Positions 25,898 through 36,910 are shown, counted from the stretch's first letter. The stretch: DNA of 64,000 bases from Shewanella livingstonensis (GCF_003855395.1 NZ_CP034015.1:3482001-3546000), one strand, 5' to 3'. Notes: generated by a model from the sequence alone, not told the origin. Program-made: numbers and translations.

Positions 25898-28022
25898 GGG
25901 TCAGTAACCACACATTATGGATATGTGGATTACGTTTATAATCCAATGGTAAACATAAATGGTCAATATTGGTTACGTCGATACCGGCTTGGTTCAACGC
26001 TTCAGTATCCATTTTAAATTTACGTTTGTTATTTGAAAAAACAAGCTCACCATTTGGAGATAGAAGCTTAATTAATCCGCCTAACATTTCCACATGGTCG
26101 CGTTGTACATCCCAACTATCTTCCATGCGTTTTGAATTTGAAAACGTCGGTGGATCAATAAAAATGAGGTCAAACTTCTGATGACTATTCTCTTTTATCC
26201 ACTGCAAACAATCTGCTTGAATAAAATCGTATTTAGCGCCCGACAAACCATTTAAGGCAAAGTTTTCTTTGGCCCAATTAATGTAGGTATTAGACATGTC
26301 GATTGTGGTGACAGATTTTGCCCCACCAATCGCAGCATGTACAGATGCTGAGCCTGTATAAGCAAATAAGTTAAGGACATTTTTACCCTTAGATTTATCG
26401 CCGACTAATTTACGCGTAACACGATGATCGAGGAACAAACCGGTATCTAAATAACCCGTTAAGTTAAGCTTGAATTTAGCACCATATTCTTCAGTGATAA
26501 CCTCAACTTTACGCTCATCAATCTTTTGATACTGATTAGCACCTTTTTGACGTTCACGGGTTTTTAAGGTAATACGATCAGGATGAATACCTAAAGCACC
26601 AGGCAATGCTAATAGCACATCACTAATACGACGCTTAGTGACCGCTTCAGGGATAGTGGCTGGAGCTGAATACTCTTGAATAACCACATAATCGACATAT
26701 CGATCAATCGCAACGTTATATTCTGGCAAGTCAGCATCATATAAACGATAGCTGTCAATGCGCTCTTTTTTAGCCCATTTTTCAAACTGTTTTACGTTCT
26801 TTTTAATGCGATTAGCAAATGCTGGAGCGATGTCGATGATATCAACACCCTCAGGCAATTCTGGTACATCTCGACGAGTACTGTTTGCGTGTAAGGTATA
26901 AATGTTAAAGGCACATTCTAATGCACCGTTAAACATCTTCATCTGTTTATCAGCTTTAAGCTTAAGCGAAGATATGAGCTCAACATCACTGCATAACATG
27001 GCTATTTTCCAGCCACCAAACTCTTTTTTAAACTTATCGCCGAGTTGATAATAAAGTTGTAAAAGCTCAGTGACATTGCCTAAACGCTCACCATAAGGTG
27101 GGTTAGAGATCAAAAAACCTTCACTTACAGGAGGTGTTACATCGAGTGCATCAGATACGCTAAATTCAATTAATTCAGCCACTCCGGCATTCTCAGCATT
27201 GCGTTTAGCAATAGAGATAAGGTGAGGCTCTATATCTGAACCGTAGAACTTGAGTTTACAACGGCTTTTACCCAAGGTTGCACGCGCTTGAGCTTCGTCA
27301 AATATAACCTTCCACATTGCTTTATTGTGGCTCTGCCAATTTTCGAAACCAAATTTTTCGCGTTTTAGTCCTGGCGCAATATCAGCAGCCATTAATGCCG
27401 CTTCTATTAGTACCGTGCCACTACCGCAAAATGGGTCAAGCACAGTGATAGGATTAGCTTGCCAACCACTGCGTACCAACATATTAGCCGCAAGGTTTTC
27501 TTTTAATGGGGCTTCACCCGTAGTTGAACGGTAGCCACGCTGATGTAATGAAGCGCCAGAGAAGTTCATCGAAATAGTCAGCTGACCATTTCGATAATGG
27601 GCATCAATTTTAAAATCTGGATTAACGCGTTCCACATCTGGACGAGGTGTACCATCGTCACGAAAGCGATCAACAACGGCATCTTTAATTTTCAGTGCAC
27701 CAAATTGAGTGTTATTAATAAAACCACCCGTACCATGAAAATCAATACTAAAGGTTTTTTTATAGGAAAAATGCGATGGCCAATCAATACAGTATGCTGC
27801 GTTGTAGAGCTGCTCGGCTGAATCACAAGCTCCTTTATAGATAACTAATACAATACGGCTCGCTAATCGAGTCCATAACGTAATTCTATAAGCCAGCTCT
27901 AGGGAGGCAGTAAAATACACTCCAGCAACACTTTCTTTAACGTCGGTTGCACCAAACTCTTTAAGTTCAGATGCAAGGCTATATTCGAACCCCTTTGGGG
28001 CTGCAGCAAAAAAATTAAACAT
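25884..28022 (-). CDS. rlmL: Bifunctional 23S rRNA methyltransferase RlmKL
   Basis: Methylates G2445 (m2G) and G2069 (m7G) of 23S rRNA. The 712-residue fusion has a THUMP domain (about residues 45-155), the first methyltransferase domain with [15 protein letters not shown] and catalytic [10 protein letters not shown], and a second methyltransferase domain with [14 protein letters not shown] and [15 protein letters not shown]. Length equals the E. coli protein. It is the first gene of the rlmL-grx-uup operon. Upstream, across about 290 bases, lies the initiator tRNA array reading the other way. Confidence 0.96.
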   Translation of the reverse strand: MFNFFAAAPKGFEYSLASELKEFGATDVKESVAGVYFTASLELAYRITLWTRLASRIVLVIYKGACDSAEQLYNAAYCIDWPSHFSYKKTFSIDFHGTGGFINNTQFGALKIKDAVVDRFRDDGTPRPDVERVNPDFKIDAHYRNGQLTISMNFSGASLHQRGYRSTTGEAPLKENLAANMLVRSGWQANPITVLDPFCGSGTVLIEAALMAADIAPGLKREKFGFENWQSHNKAMWKVIFDEAQARATLGKSRCKLKFYGSDIEPHLISIAKRNAENAGVAELIEFSVSDALDVTPPVSEGFLISNPPYGERLGNVTELLQLYYQLGDKFKKEFGGWKIAMLCSDVELISSLKLKADKQMKMFNGALECAFNIYTLHANSTRRDVPELPEGVDIIDIAPAFANRIKKNVKQFEKWAKKERIDSYRLYDADLPEYNVAIDRYVDYVVIQEYSAPATIPEAVTKRRISDVLLALPGALGIHPDRITLKTRERQKGANQYQKIDERKVEVITEEYGAKFKLNLTGYLDTGLFLDHRVTRKLVGDKSKGKNVLNLFAYTGSASVHAAIGGAKSVTTIDMSNTYINWAKENFALNGLSGAKYDFIQADCLQWIKENSHQKFDLIFIDPPTFSNSKRMEDSWDVQRDHVEMLGGLIKLLSPNGELVFSNNKRKFKMDTEALNQAGIDVTNIDHLCLPLDYKRNPHIHNVWLLTHATK

Positions 28023-28209
28023 GTATTAGTCAGTCATCGGTTACGCAAAATTCAGTGCAGCATTATACCTGCTCAAACACATAACCCCAACGACTTATCG
28101 AAATGGGCTGTTAAATTCCCCTATTTTAAGGTTAATTACCCAATATTGTACGATAAAGCAGTGACTCGCTTATTTTACCAGCAAACAAATGATTGGCTCT
28201 AGATTTTAC

Positions 28210-28238
28210 TTGCAAATATAAACGGGGATCGCTATAGT
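28210..28238 (+). promoter_or_regulatory. Promoter of the initiator tRNA array
   Basis: TTGCAA (28210) and TATAGT (28233) with an exact 17-base spacer, followed by the GC-rich discriminator TCGCCCCG, typical of stringently controlled stable RNA promoters. It lies about 75 bases before the first tRNA. Confidence 0.75.
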
Positions 28239-28314
28239 TCGCCCCGCTTTGAAGCAGACCGTTAAACACGCTAACTAGCCAGTTTAATATGATGATTTAA
28301 AGCAGCGTTTCGGA

Positions 28315-28390
<76 letters not shown>

Positions 28391-28435
28391 TTTCTTTAAT
28401 CAATAGAATAAAAACATTGATAGCGTTTTATCGGA

Positions 28436-28511
<76 letters not shown>

Positions 28512-28556
28512 TTTCTTTAATCAATAGAATTAAAACATTGATAGCGTTTTATCGGA

Positions 28557-28632
<76 letters not shown>

Positions 28633-28677
28633 TTTCTTTAATCAATAGAATTAAAACATTGATAGCGTTTTATCGGA

Positions 28678-28753
<76 letters not shown>

Positions 28754-28796
28754 TTTCTTTAATCAATAGAATTAAAAGATTGATAGTATATTCGGA

Positions 28797-28891
28797 CGCA
28801 GGATAGTGTAATTGGTAATTTGTCGGACTCAGCTTTTTATAAATAAAGAGTCGAAGGTCGTAGTTTTTATCAAGTCCTACTCCCGCAACCA
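28797..28891 (+). pseudogene. Expanded, degenerate tRNA-fMet-like copy A
   Basis: A 95-base relative of the neighbouring tRNA. It keeps the start (CGCAGGAT), the D-arm outline, GAAGGTCGTAG and the end TCCTACTCCCGCAACCA. The anticodon loop is replaced: after GGACTCA comes GCTTTTTATAAATAAAGAG, so no CAT anticodon remains. The T-loop gains four bases (GTAGTTTTTATCAAGTCC). GACTC and GAGTC can still pair around the enlarged loop. It is not expected to be a functional initiator tRNA. Confidence 0.85.
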
Positions 28892-28934
28892 TTTCTTTAA
28901 TCAATAGAATTAAAACATTGATAGTGTATTCGGA

Positions 28935-29010
<76 letters not shown>

Positions 29011-29053
29011 TTTCTTTAATCAATAGAATTAAAACATTGATAGTGTATTCGGA

Positions 29054-29148
29054 CGCAGGATAGAGCAATTGGTAACTTGTCGGACTCAGCTTTTTATAAA
29101 TAAAGAGTCGAAGGTCGTAGTTTTTATCAAGTCCTACTCCCGCAACCA
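29054..29148 (+). pseudogene. Expanded, degenerate tRNA-fMet-like copy B
   Basis: Also 95 bases, with the same anticodon-loop replacement (AGCTTTTTATAAATAAAG) and the same T-loop expansion as copy A. It differs from A by a few bases in the D-arm (TAGAGCAATTGGTAACTTG against TAGTGTAATTGGTAATTTG), where it is closer to the intact tRNA. Confidence 0.85.
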
Positions 29149-29204
29149 TTTTCTATTAGTAATTCTCTCATTTGAATTAATTCCTTTTTTAAATCCTTAA
29201 AACC

Positions 29205-29298
29205 CCATTGTACAATTGGCTCCTAGCGTAATGCTCAGCTTTTTATAAACAAAGAGTCGAAGGTCGTAGATTTTTATCAAGTCCTACTCCCGCAACCA
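29205..29298 (+). pseudogene. Expanded, degenerate tRNA-like copy C, 5' half decayed
   Basis: The 3' half (from CTCAGCTTTTTATAAACAAA through GAAGGTCGTAGATTTTTATC to the CCGCAACCA end) matches copies A and B, while the acceptor 5' strand and D-arm are mostly lost (only ACAATTGGCTC is recognisable). This is the oldest-looking member. The 260 bases after it hold nothing I recognise. Confidence 0.75.
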
Positions 29299-29557
29299 TT
29301 TTCTATTATTATATCTTTCCTAGTAATTCCCCTGCTTTAATTATCTGCACCTAAAACTATATTTTTATCGTGCCCCTATTTTTATATTTTAACCTCAATA
29401 TCACATCTTAATTAATTTGTATAGCTCGTCCAGAGAGTATGAAATGATTAGTGTCACTTGCCGGACTCAAAAAATAAAAACGGTTATGAGCCCAGACGAC
29501 ATTTATACCCCTGAACAAAAAATATTAACGTCATCAGTTGAGTCTATTTCTAGTGCG

Positions 29558-29920
29558 TTATTTGGATGTTGGTAGCGATAACTTCCACCAACTGAGCATT
29601 CCGCCTTCAAGTTGATATACATCTGTAAATCCAAACTGTTTAAGCTTTCTAACCCCTGGGATACTTCGATGGGCAGATAGACATATCACGACAGTTGTTA
29701 GGTCTTGTGATAATTCAAGCTGCTTTATCGCATCAATTGAAAGCGACGTGATAGGCAGATTTATCGAGCCTTCAATATGCGACTTGTTCCATTCCATTTT
29801 TGAGCGCACATCAATTATCTGAATATCATATTTCTGGAGTCTTTTGTACACGCCTTGGGCATGCATTTCAGGTACCTTACCAAACGGTAACCACTGACAC
29901 ATTTTGATTAATATCGACAT
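29558..29920 (-). CDS. Rhodanese-like domain protein
   Basis: A single-domain rhodanese of 120 residues. IQIIDVRSKMEWNKSHIEGS is the CH2A-type start and VVICLSAHRSIPGVRKLKQF contains the active-site Cys in the loop CLSAHRS. The N-terminal 20 residues include a hydrophobic stretch (MSILIKMCQWLPFGKV) that could anchor the protein weakly. Sulfur or phosphate-type substrate is unknown. It stands alone between the tRNA array and the methyltransferase gene; 29921-30292 beyond its start shows no gene I can support. Confidence 0.82.
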   Translation of the reverse strand: MSILIKMCQWLPFGKVPEMHAQGVYKRLQKYDIQIIDVRSKMEWNKSHIEGSINLPITSLSIDAIKQLELSQDLTTVVICLSAHRSIPGVRKLKQFGFTDVYQLEGGMLSWWKLSLPTSK

Positions 29921-30292
29921 CTATGAATCCTAATATTGATTGTTAACGTGTTTGCCTAACAAAGCTTGATTCAGAAGCATTCATTACCAAGTCATCAAGC
30001 TAAATAGTAGTAAGTTAGCCCTAATGGCAAACATCATTATGAATGGCGATTGCCTTTCCTATCTCTAATGTCTACCACACAAGTCGTTTCATCAAGCTTT
30101 GATCCACTATTTATATTACTGACTTGAAATCTGACATTAAACAACAATCAAGAAACCGAGTTTTTTTGAAATGTTATGCTCTGGAAATACATGATGCAGT
30201 AGCATTATATTAACCATGCGATTATGCAGCACTGGCTTGCTCTATTTACAGTCATTGTTGTCGACGGTCTTGTGTTACAACGCATCAATAAA

Positions 30293-30320
30293 AATGCCGA
30301 ATAATTTCTCATTCGGCATT
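30293..30320 (-). terminator. Terminator of the TrmH-family/yfcL transcript
   Basis: AATGCCGAAT, eight-base loop, ATTCGGCATT: a perfect 10-base stem. On the minus strand it is followed by TTTTATTG, so it ends the transcript of the gene stopping at 30353. Confidence 0.8.
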
Positions 30321-30352
30321 ATCTAAAGTGCAATACGGTTCTTGTATCAAAG

Positions 30353-30892
30353 TTACTTCAACCAGTGTTTCACTCTGGTGCGATTATTATTGTCTCGGCT
30401 TTGCTTAATCAATTCATCATCAGCTCTAATTTGGGTCGTTTTAGCTAAACGGTCATAGAGCAAAACATTCACTGATGCAGCTAAATTCATACACCCTACC
30501 GTCGGTACATACACAACATTATCAGCAGCATCGATTAGTTGTTGTGGAATAGTGCCATCTTCGGGGCCAAAGATATAAAACGCATTATCTGGATGAATAA
30601 ATAAAGGCAACGGTGTTGCACCAACAACAAGATCAACACACACTATCGTCGCGCCATCGGGCACGCTATCAAGCAATGACTCTACGCCCACCAAGGGAAT
30701 GCGTTTGGCTGCATCTTTTGTATCAACATCATATTGGGCATCACCAGATTTTGCCGCTAGCTCGTAGCGTTTTCCGGTATAGCAAACATTATCAACACTA
30801 TAGCAACCTGCAGCACGCATAATGCCGCCAACATTAACCGGAGTCTTAGGGTTGACTAAACCAATAGTGACTTGCAAAAAAGGATTTACCAT
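30353..30892 (-). CDS. TrmH/SpoU-family RNA methyltransferase
   Basis: A 179-residue SPOUT methyltransferase. Family motifs: an N-terminal NPKTPVNVGGIMRAAGC (motif 1, with the catalytic Arg region), AFYIFGPEDGTIPQQLID (motif 2) and VPTVGCMNLAASVNVLLYDR (motif 3), forming the knotted SAM site. It probably 2'-O-methylates a tRNA or rRNA nucleotide; the short, single-domain form resembles TrmL and TrmJ-like proteins but the target cannot be read from sequence. It lies at the end of a minus-strand group with yfcL and the NAD-kinase-like gene. Confidence 0.85.
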   Translation of the reverse strand: MVNPFLQVTIGLVNPKTPVNVGGIMRAAGCYSVDNVCYTGKRYELAAKSGDAQYDVDTKDAAKRIPLVGVESLLDSVPDGATIVCVDLVVGATPLPLFIHPDNAFYIFGPEDGTIPQQLIDAADNVVYVPTVGCMNLAASVNVLLYDRLAKTTQIRADDELIKQSRDNNNRTRVKHWLK

Positions 30893-30914
30893 AAAAGCAG
30901 CTTATCTATCCTAA

Positions 30915-31193
30915 TTATGCCGCTTGAGCGACAATACGTTGACGTAACTGCTGCCATGCAGCCTCTACTAATGAAAAATCATGCTCGCCTAATTCTTCGT
31001 TTGCCAACGCCAGGCATTTAACCAATTTTAGATCTAGCGCAGGTAAATCTTGTTCGGCTTCTATTTCTAACTCTGCTAATACAACGGCGACATGGCCTTG
31101 TAAATAACCACATGCAAACAACGCGTCATCGTCGCTGTGGCTAACACTGTCTTCAATCCAAGATTCTAATGCTGCATCATACTTTTCTAACAT
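30915..31193 (-). CDS. yfcL: YfcL family protein
   Basis: A 92-residue acidic, helical protein matching YfcL, which in E. coli also lies near aroC and prmB. Core segments are LESWIEDSVSHSDDDALFAC and GYLQGHVAVVLAELE. The function is unknown. Its start lies 3 bases from the end of the NAD-kinase-like gene, so the two are translated from one message. Confidence 0.85.
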   Translation of the reverse strand: MLEKYDAALESWIEDSVSHSDDDALFACGYLQGHVAVVLAELEIEAEQDLPALDLKLVKCLALANEELGEHDFSLVEAAWQQLRQRIVAQAA

Positions 31194-31196
31194 GTT

Positions 31197-32351
31197 CTAA
31201 TTCTCCACTAAATCTGGGTTGGCTACTTGATACATCACATAATCATGGTAACCCGTGACTATTTTATAATAGCCAGTAAGTGCTTTATCTAATTCAGGGT
31301 CGCCACTATCCACAATAAGTGGTCTGCCTTCAAGTGCTTTTAACTTAGTTTTTGTCGCTAGGATTAAAATATTATCTTTTTCTATTTGCCGGATGAGCTC
31401 AGGTGATAACTGCTGATTGCCGCGACCTAAAATATGTCCTTGCCCACCAATTAAGGTAATCACCAATTTTACGCTAGAAAATTTAGTTTTATCGGCGGTT
31501 AATGCAAGTAATTGTTGCGCTGTAACGTCCTTAGCAATAACACTTTTATGTTGAATAACATCAATACCAAGCAAAGTATTATCTAAATCTAAGTCTTCCA
31601 TTACTGCCGCTACGGTACTCCCAGAACCCATGATATAAAGTTCATCTTCCATTGATTCAATCACATCAGCGGCAATGTCGGCCAACACTAACTCATCAAC
31701 TTCTTTGCCGCCCATTTTAACCGCTTGTATATAACGAGGCGCCGCAGGAACCGTCATTTCACCAAATTGTTTCGCTTTTACAATTCCCAGCCTAAATGCA
31801 ACTTCGTCAATATCCATTACATCAGCTGACATCAAACTGACTAACTCACCTTGTAACAGCATACTGACTACCACCCCAGAAGCATGCGGGGTAATACCGT
31901 ATACCCCAGAATGAATTTTCACTCCAGCAGGGACACCTAATACAGGGAATGAGTCATCAACCACAGCGTAAATATCGCGAGCAGTACCATCACCACCAGC
32001 AAATAAAAGTAAATCTAAATGATGACCGAACAAGCATTTCACTGCTTGCTGCGTATCTAGCGCAGATGTGCTGTTAGCACCCGAGGATACGGCGGAGATA
32101 TACACATCTTGAGTAGTAAAACCCATTTGACGACATAACTTCCCCCCCATATCACCAGATGCGGTAATAATATCAATTTGATGCGCAAACGGTAAAATAA
32201 CATCCAGAGCTTGTTGCATACGTTGTTGTGCTCTGGGAGTAGCACCTTTTGCAATAGCTTGTTCGGCAACGCCATCAGAGCCTTTTAAACCGACACTCCC
32301 ACCAAGGCCAGCCAATGGATTAATGATAACCCCTAAGCGAAAACGTTTCAC
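31197..32351 (-). CDS. ATP-NAD kinase-like protein
   Basis: A 384-residue protein of the ATP-NAD/AcoX kinase group. The kinase motif LLLFAGGDGTARDIYAVVDD and the following LGVPAGVKIHSGVYGITP (GGDGT plus NE/D-type loop) are present. The C-terminal half, with FVILATKTKLKALEGRPLIV-type segments, is longer than in NadK. This subfamily is distinct from the housekeeping NadK and its true substrate is not settled. It lies upstream of yfcL and downstream of the MFS gene on the same strand. Confidence 0.8.
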   Translation of the reverse strand: MKRFRLGVIINPLAGLGGSVGLKGSDGVAEQAIAKGATPRAQQRMQQALDVILPFAHQIDIITASGDMGGKLCRQMGFTTQDVYISAVSSGANSTSALDTQQAVKCLFGHHLDLLLFAGGDGTARDIYAVVDDSFPVLGVPAGVKIHSGVYGITPHASGVVVSMLLQGELVSLMSADVMDIDEVAFRLGIVKAKQFGEMTVPAAPRYIQAVKMGGKEVDELVLADIAADVIESMEDELYIMGSGSTVAAVMEDLDLDNTLLGIDVIQHKSVIAKDVTAQQLLALTADKTKFSSVKLVITLIGGQGHILGRGNQQLSPELIRQIEKDNILILATKTKLKALEGRPLIVDSGDPELDKALTGYYKIVTGYHDYVMYQVANPDLVEN

Positions 32352-32410
32352 ACCGACTCCTTGCAGTTATTATTGCTACTATTTTTGTTATTGCGACAAG
32401 ACGATTAATC

Positions 32411-33592
32411 TTAACTTTGAAGCTTGCCTGTTGATCCTTCACCATTGATATTAGGGATCATTAATACAGCAAACATTGATAACAATGCGCAAGCAGCAGC
32501 AAATACCCAAACCCACATAGTTTGGCTACCATCGCCCCAAATCATACCACTTATCCATGTGCCTAATGCACCGCCAACACCAAAGCTGACACTGGCATAT
32601 AATGCTTGTCCGGTGCTGCGATGGCTGACATTAAAGTGGCGGTGAATAAAATGAATTGAAGCTGCATGGACCAAACCAAAAGTAAATGCATGCAATAACT
32701 GGCTGATGACTAATAATGAAACGTGTTCAACACCAAAGGCTAGCAGTAACCAACGAATAGCAGTCAGTAAAATACTCACTACAAGTAATACTCGAATACC
32801 ATATTGGCGAATAAGGCGGGATGAATAAAAGAAAATAATAATTTCGGCAAGGACACCTAAGGCGACTAGCATTCCAGCGATAGTTTCAGAGTAACCAACC
32901 TGTTTTAGATACAATACAAAAAAACCATAAAAAGGTCCGACACTCATCTGTAGTAACATTGCAGATAACATAAACCATACCAATGAGGCATCAAAGGTGA
33001 GTTTAGGCCGTTCAGATTTATTGACTACCACACTGCGGTTCGCTGGTAATGGTAATGAGCACGCGAACAAGCCTAAAAATAATATCATGCCCATATAAGG
33101 CAATACTTCTGGACCCCAGTGATCAATCGCTAATCCACCACTGATCACTAAAATAATATAGCCTACACTGCCCCAACTGCGAATAGCGCCATATCGCTCA
33201 GCTTTATCACCTAGGGTTTCTAACGTAATCACTTCCAGTTGAGCTAAAATCGCATTCCAAAAAAATGTATAGACCGCCAGACTAATGGCTAAATATACAA
33301 AGCTGCCATCAAAGAAAAAACTAATGTAAGTAATCGCCGCCGCACAAGAACCTAATTTAATTAACTCTGAGCGCATACCGGTTCTATCGGCTACAGCGGC
33401 CCACACGTTAGGTGCGACAATTCGAGTGGCCATTAATATCGCCAACAAAAAGCCAATCTCTTGGGCATTGAAACCTCGGCTATCAAAGAAAACCCCCAAA
33501 TAGGGAACCATGATGCCAAGAATAGAAAAGAAAAAGAAATAACAGGCGCTAAGCCAGCGTAAATCTGGTTCAGCGCGTTTCAATGAGGACAT
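32411..33592 (-). CDS. MFS transporter, HcaT/nucleoside-symporter-like
   Basis: A 393-residue inner-membrane transporter with about 12 hydrophobic segments. It begins LSACYFFFFSILGIMVPYLG and shows the pattern AVADRTGMRSELIKLG after helix 2, resembling the 3-phenylpropionate transporter HcaT (YfhS) family. The substrate is unknown; homologues in this position next to aroC are conserved in Shewanella, so a link to aromatic metabolism is possible but unproven. Its ATG overlaps the aroC stop by one base, indicating coupling. Confidence 0.85.
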   Translation of the reverse strand: MSSLKRAEPDLRWLSACYFFFFSILGIMVPYLGVFFDSRGFNAQEIGFLLAILMATRIVAPNVWAAVADRTGMRSELIKLGSCAAAITYISFFFDGSFVYLAISLAVYTFFWNAILAQLEVITLETLGDKAERYGAIRSWGSVGYIILVISGGLAIDHWGPEVLPYMGMILFLGLFACSLPLPANRSVVVNKSERPKLTFDASLVWFMLSAMLLQMSVGPFYGFFVLYLKQVGYSETIAGMLVALGVLAEIIIFFYSSRLIRQYGIRVLLVVSILLTAIRWLLLAFGVEHVSLLVISQLLHAFTFGLVHAASIHFIHRHFNVSHRSTGQALYASVSFGVGGALGTWISGMIWGDGSQTMWVWVFAAACALLSMFAVLMIPNINGEGSTGKLQS

Positions 33593-34686
33593 TAGCGCAT
33601 TCCGATAACGGGTGTTTGACTGGTAACATCTTGGTTTTGCGCACGATGTCTTAATAAGTGATCCATCAATACAATTGCTAACATCGCTTCAGCAATCGGT
33701 ACTGCACGAATTCCAACACAAGGATCATGGCGACCCTTGGTGATCATCTCAATAGCGTCACCTTGCACAGTCATACTTTGACCTGGCACACTAATACTTG
33801 AAGTAGGTTTTAACGCAATATGAGCCACGACAGGCTGACCAGATGAAATGCCACCCAGTACGCCACCAGCATGATTCGACGCAAAGCCTTGTGGTGACAT
33901 TAAGTCGCGACCTTCTGAGCCTTTTTGAGTAACAACCCCAAAACCATCACCAATTTCAACGCCTTTAACTGCATTGATGCCCATTAACGCATGCGCAATG
34001 TCGGCGTCAAGACGATCAAATACTGGTTCGCCTAATCCCACCGGAACACCAGTGGCCACGACAGTAATTTTGGCACCTATCGAGTCGCCTGATTTGCGTA
34101 AACCACGCATATACTCATCTAATGCGTCTAACTTACTCGCATCAGGGAAGAAAAAAGCATTTTTTTCAATTTGAGCCAAATCGATAGTTTCTGCACAAAT
34201 AGGCCCTAACTGAGCAAGGTAGCCATGAATGTTAATGCCATGAACCTGTTTAAGGTATTTTTTTGCAACGGCGCCAGCAGCAACGCGCATTGCCGTTTCA
34301 CGGGCAGATGAACGACCACCGCCACGATAATCACGCATGCCGTACTTTTGCTGATAGGTATAATCTGCATGACCAGGACGAAAAGTGTCTTTAATATCAG
34401 AATAATCTTGGCTGCGTTGATCGGTATTCTCAATCAACAAACCAATCGAGGTGCCAGTCGTTTTGCCTTCAAAGACGCCTGACAAAATTCTCACTTCATC
34501 AGGCTCACGGCGCGCAGTGGTGTAACGAGATGTGCCAGGGCGACGACGGTCTAAATCATGTTGCATATCTTCAACAGTTAATTCAAGTCCTGGCGGACAA
34601 CCATCAATGATACAACCTAACGCAACACCATGGCTTTCACCAAAAGTTGTCACCACAAAATTTTGACCAATACTATTTCCTGACAT
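33592..34686 (-). CDS. aroC: Chorismate synthase
   Basis: AroC converts 5-enolpyruvylshikimate-3-phosphate to chorismate using reduced FMN, the last shikimate step. The 364-residue protein has the family signatures [20 protein letters not shown] (near the N-terminus), [16 protein letters not shown] and [17 protein letters not shown]. All positions look intact. It lies directly downstream of prmB on the minus strand (55-base gap), the same order as E. coli. Confidence 0.97.
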   Translation of the reverse strand: MSGNSIGQNFVVTTFGESHGVALGCIIDGCPPGLELTVEDMQHDLDRRRPGTSRYTTARREPDEVRILSGVFEGKTTGTSIGLLIENTDQRSQDYSDIKDTFRPGHADYTYQQKYGMRDYRGGGRSSARETAMRVAAGAVAKKYLKQVHGINIHGYLAQLGPICAETIDLAQIEKNAFFFPDASKLDALDEYMRGLRKSGDSIGAKITVVATGVPVGLGEPVFDRLDADIAHALMGINAVKGVEIGDGFGVVTQKGSEGRDLMSPQGFASNHAGGVLGGISSGQPVVAHIALKPTSSISVPGQSMTVQGDAIEMITKGRHDPCVGIRAVPIAEAMLAIVLMDHLLRHRAQNQDVTSQTPVIGMR

Positions 34687-34741
34687 GAGCGTTAACTACC
34701 TCTATATAAATTCATTACAATACGTTAGCTGTACCTGCCTA

Positions 34742-35686
34742 TTATTCACTATCTTTATAGATGGCGAAAAGTGATTCATTTTCAACTAGCTGATCACGGG
34801 TTAGCACAAACACGCCATCACCGCCAAATTCAAAATCAACCCAAGTAAACGGCATATCAGGATATTGCTCAATCAAATGAACCATTGAATTACCAACTTC
34901 AACCACCAGTAAACCTGTTTCTGTTAAATAATCAGCTGCATTGGCTAAGATACGCTTGGTTAAATCTAAGCCATCATTGCCAGATGCTAAGCCGATAGCA
35001 GGTTCGTGATGATACTCATCAGGCATATCACCAATATCTTGTGCATCAACGTATGGTGGGTTCGACACAATTAAGTCGTAATGTTGGCCTTTGGGAATCG
35101 CCGAGAATAAATCGGATTGCATCGGGAAAACACGATCTAAGACTCCCAAAGATTCAATGTTAATCTGCGCGACTTCAAGTGCATCTTCACTAATATCTAA
35201 TGCGTCAACTTCAGCATCTTCAAACGCATAAGCACAAGCAATGGCAATACAGGCACTACCAGTACATAAATCCAAAATGCGATTAACTGGTTTGTTGTAT
35301 AACCAAGGGCTAAATTGATTATTAATCATTTCGGCAATGGGTGAACGCGGTACAAGTACGCGTTCATCTACGTAAAATTCAAGCCCTGCAAATTTGGCTT
35401 TATTGGTCAAATACGGTACCGGTAAACGTTCACGTACACGGCGAATAATCAATTCAACGATTTTATGTTTTTCGCTGCTGGTTAAATTACTTAAAATAAC
35501 CTGCTGACCGATATCTTCTGGTAAGTGTAGAGCATCAAAAACCAATGCAATGGCTTCGTCCCAAGCATTATCCGTTCCATGACCATAATAAATATTGGCA
35601 TCATTAAAACGGCTGACAGCCCAACGCAACATATCCGCTATAGTACGTAACTCAGTGACAGCTTCATCTACAAAGATCTTATCCAA
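34742..35686 (-). CDS. prmB: 50S ribosomal protein L3 N5-glutamine methyltransferase
   Basis: PrmB methylates a glutamine of ribosomal protein L3. The 314-residue protein has a SAM-binding motif [21 protein letters not shown] (around residue 135) and the catalytic [14 protein letters not shown] (NPPY). Family length is normal. It is divergent from smrB with about 80 bases between starts, as in related genomes, and precedes aroC in its operon. Confidence 0.95.
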   Translation of the reverse strand: MDKIFVDEAVTELRTIADMLRWAVSRFNDANIYYGHGTDNAWDEAIALVFDALHLPEDIGQQVILSNLTSSEKHKIVELIIRRVRERLPVPYLTNKAKFAGLEFYVDERVLVPRSPIAEMINNQFSPWLYNKPVNRILDLCTGSACIAIACAYAFEDAEVDALDISEDALEVAQINIESLGVLDRVFPMQSDLFSAIPKGQHYDLIVSNPPYVDAQDIGDMPDEYHHEPAIGLASGNDGLDLTKRILANAADYLTETGLLVVEVGNSMVHLIEQYPDMPFTWVDFEFGGDGVFVLTRDQLVENESLFAIYKDSE

Positions 35687-35765
35687 AACACGCTCCTTAA
35701 AAATTGTTCTACGCTATTGTAACTGATGTCTATTAAGATGACCTAGAATTCAATACAATACCCTC

Positions 35766-36293
35766 ATGAAAGACGATAATTATGCAGACTTATCGCTGTT
35801 TAGTGCATTAATAGAGGGAATCAAACCGCTAAGGCAAGATACTCACCACTTTAAACAGCCTGTCAAAGCCAAACAGCAGTTCGAAATTAAAGAACAGCAG
35901 ATCCATGCTGATAGCTATTTTTCGGATACATATCAGCCACTTCTGCCGGTCGACGGACCCATGCGTTGGATTAATACCAACACAGATAAGCATGAATTAA
36001 AACGCTTAAGACGGGGAGACTACTCACCCGATCTACTGCTTGATTTACATGGTATGCGACAAGCAGAAGCCAAACTTGAATTAGCCGCACTTATCCAAGC
36101 ATGTGTTAAGCAAAACACGATTTGTTGCTGTGTGATGCATGGATATGGGATGGGGATTTTAAAACAACAAACACCAATGTGGTTGGCGCAACATCCAAAC
36201 GTAAAAGCATTCCATCAAGCGCCAAAGGAATGGGGTGGTGATGCCGCGTTGTTAGTATTAATTGATATTGGTGAGCAACCTCACCGACGTTAA
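35766..36293 (+). CDS. smrB: Endonuclease SmrB
   Basis: SmrB cleaves mRNA between collided ribosomes in E. coli. The 175-residue protein has an N-terminal charged region and a C-terminal Smr domain (about residues 90-170) with DLHGMRQAEAKLELAALI and the downstream GYGMGILKQQTPMWL, the DLHG and HGxG-like motifs (here CVMHGYGMG). It stands alone, divergent from prmB, with a terminator following 32 bases after its stop. Confidence 0.93.
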   Translation: MKDDNYADLSLFSALIEGIKPLRQDTHHFKQPVKAKQQFEIKEQQIHADSYFSDTYQPLLPVDGPMRWINTNTDKHELKRLRRGDYSPDLLLDLHGMRQAEAKLELAALIQACVKQNTICCCVMHGYGMGILKQQTPMWLAQHPNVKAFHQAPKEWGGDAALLVLIDIGEQPHRR

Positions 36294-36324
36294 TTTAGAG
36301 GTTGTAAGCGTAAGGAGTGTGAAT

Positions 36325-36350
36325 AAAGGTAAGTGATGACTTACCTTTTT
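36325..36350 (+). terminator. Terminator after smrB
   Basis: Stem AAGGTAAGT / ACTTACCTT with loop GATG followed by TTTTT. Confidence 0.85.
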
Positions 36351-36436
36351 ATGCCATAAAGAGAGAAAAACCGCAAATCAACATGCAGTAAACACTATGG
36401 ATAAGTCAGTAGCGAATAACATCATTGCAAACGATA

Positions 36437-36910
36437 TTACACAACAACTTGATGTGGTGCGGTCATTGCGACAAAACTAGCATTTTGCGCATGTTTATCA
36501 ATGTGAGCTACTGCAGAGGTCGCAAACAATGGCGGCTCAATACCTGCAACAAGTTCGCTCACCATAAAACCTAAAATTGGCATATGGGCAATAACCAATA
36601 CATTTTCAGCTTTATATTGCTCAGCATAAGCCAGCACAACATCTACAGCCCTTATGGCATCACCGGAAGGAGTGACATCATCAAGTACTAACCACTTACG
36701 GGGTTCTGATAAGTGTTTACTCACTTCTTGCCATGTTTGCTGCGCACGTAAATAAGGACTCACAATCACTAAATCAAAATGGCTAATCTGTTTTGCTAAC
36801 CAATTAGCCATATAGCCTGTTTGGGTACGACCTGCATCAGTTAACTTTCGTTCTCTGTCTGACGGTGCATCAAAACCCGCTTCACCATGGCGCATCAAAA
36901 ATAGCTGCAT
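36437..36910 (-). CDS. sixA: Phosphohistidine phosphatase SixA
   Basis: A 157-residue histidine-phosphatase of the phosphoglycerate-mutase fold. The catalytic LFLMRHGEAGFDAPSDRERK (RHG) and the second His in VLVIAHMPILGFMVSELV are present. SixA removes phosphate from NPr and from the HPt domain of ArcB in E. coli. It stands on the minus strand between smrB and the divergent M16 protease. The 150 bases on its 3' side contain only the smrB terminator. Confidence 0.93.
   Translation of the reverse strand: MQLFLMRHGEAGFDAPSDRERKLTDAGRTQTGYMANWLAKQISHFDLVIVSPYLRAQQTWQEVSKHLSEPRKWLVLDDVTPSGDAIRAVDVVLAYAEQYKAENVLVIAHMPILGFMVSELVAGIEPPLFATSAVAHIDKHAQNASFVAMTAPHQVVV

Noticed and set aside
30224..30304. 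26-codon plus-strand frame before the terminator at 30293
   Set aside because: It ends inside the terminator hairpin of the opposite-strand transcript and lacks a ribosome site; probably chance.
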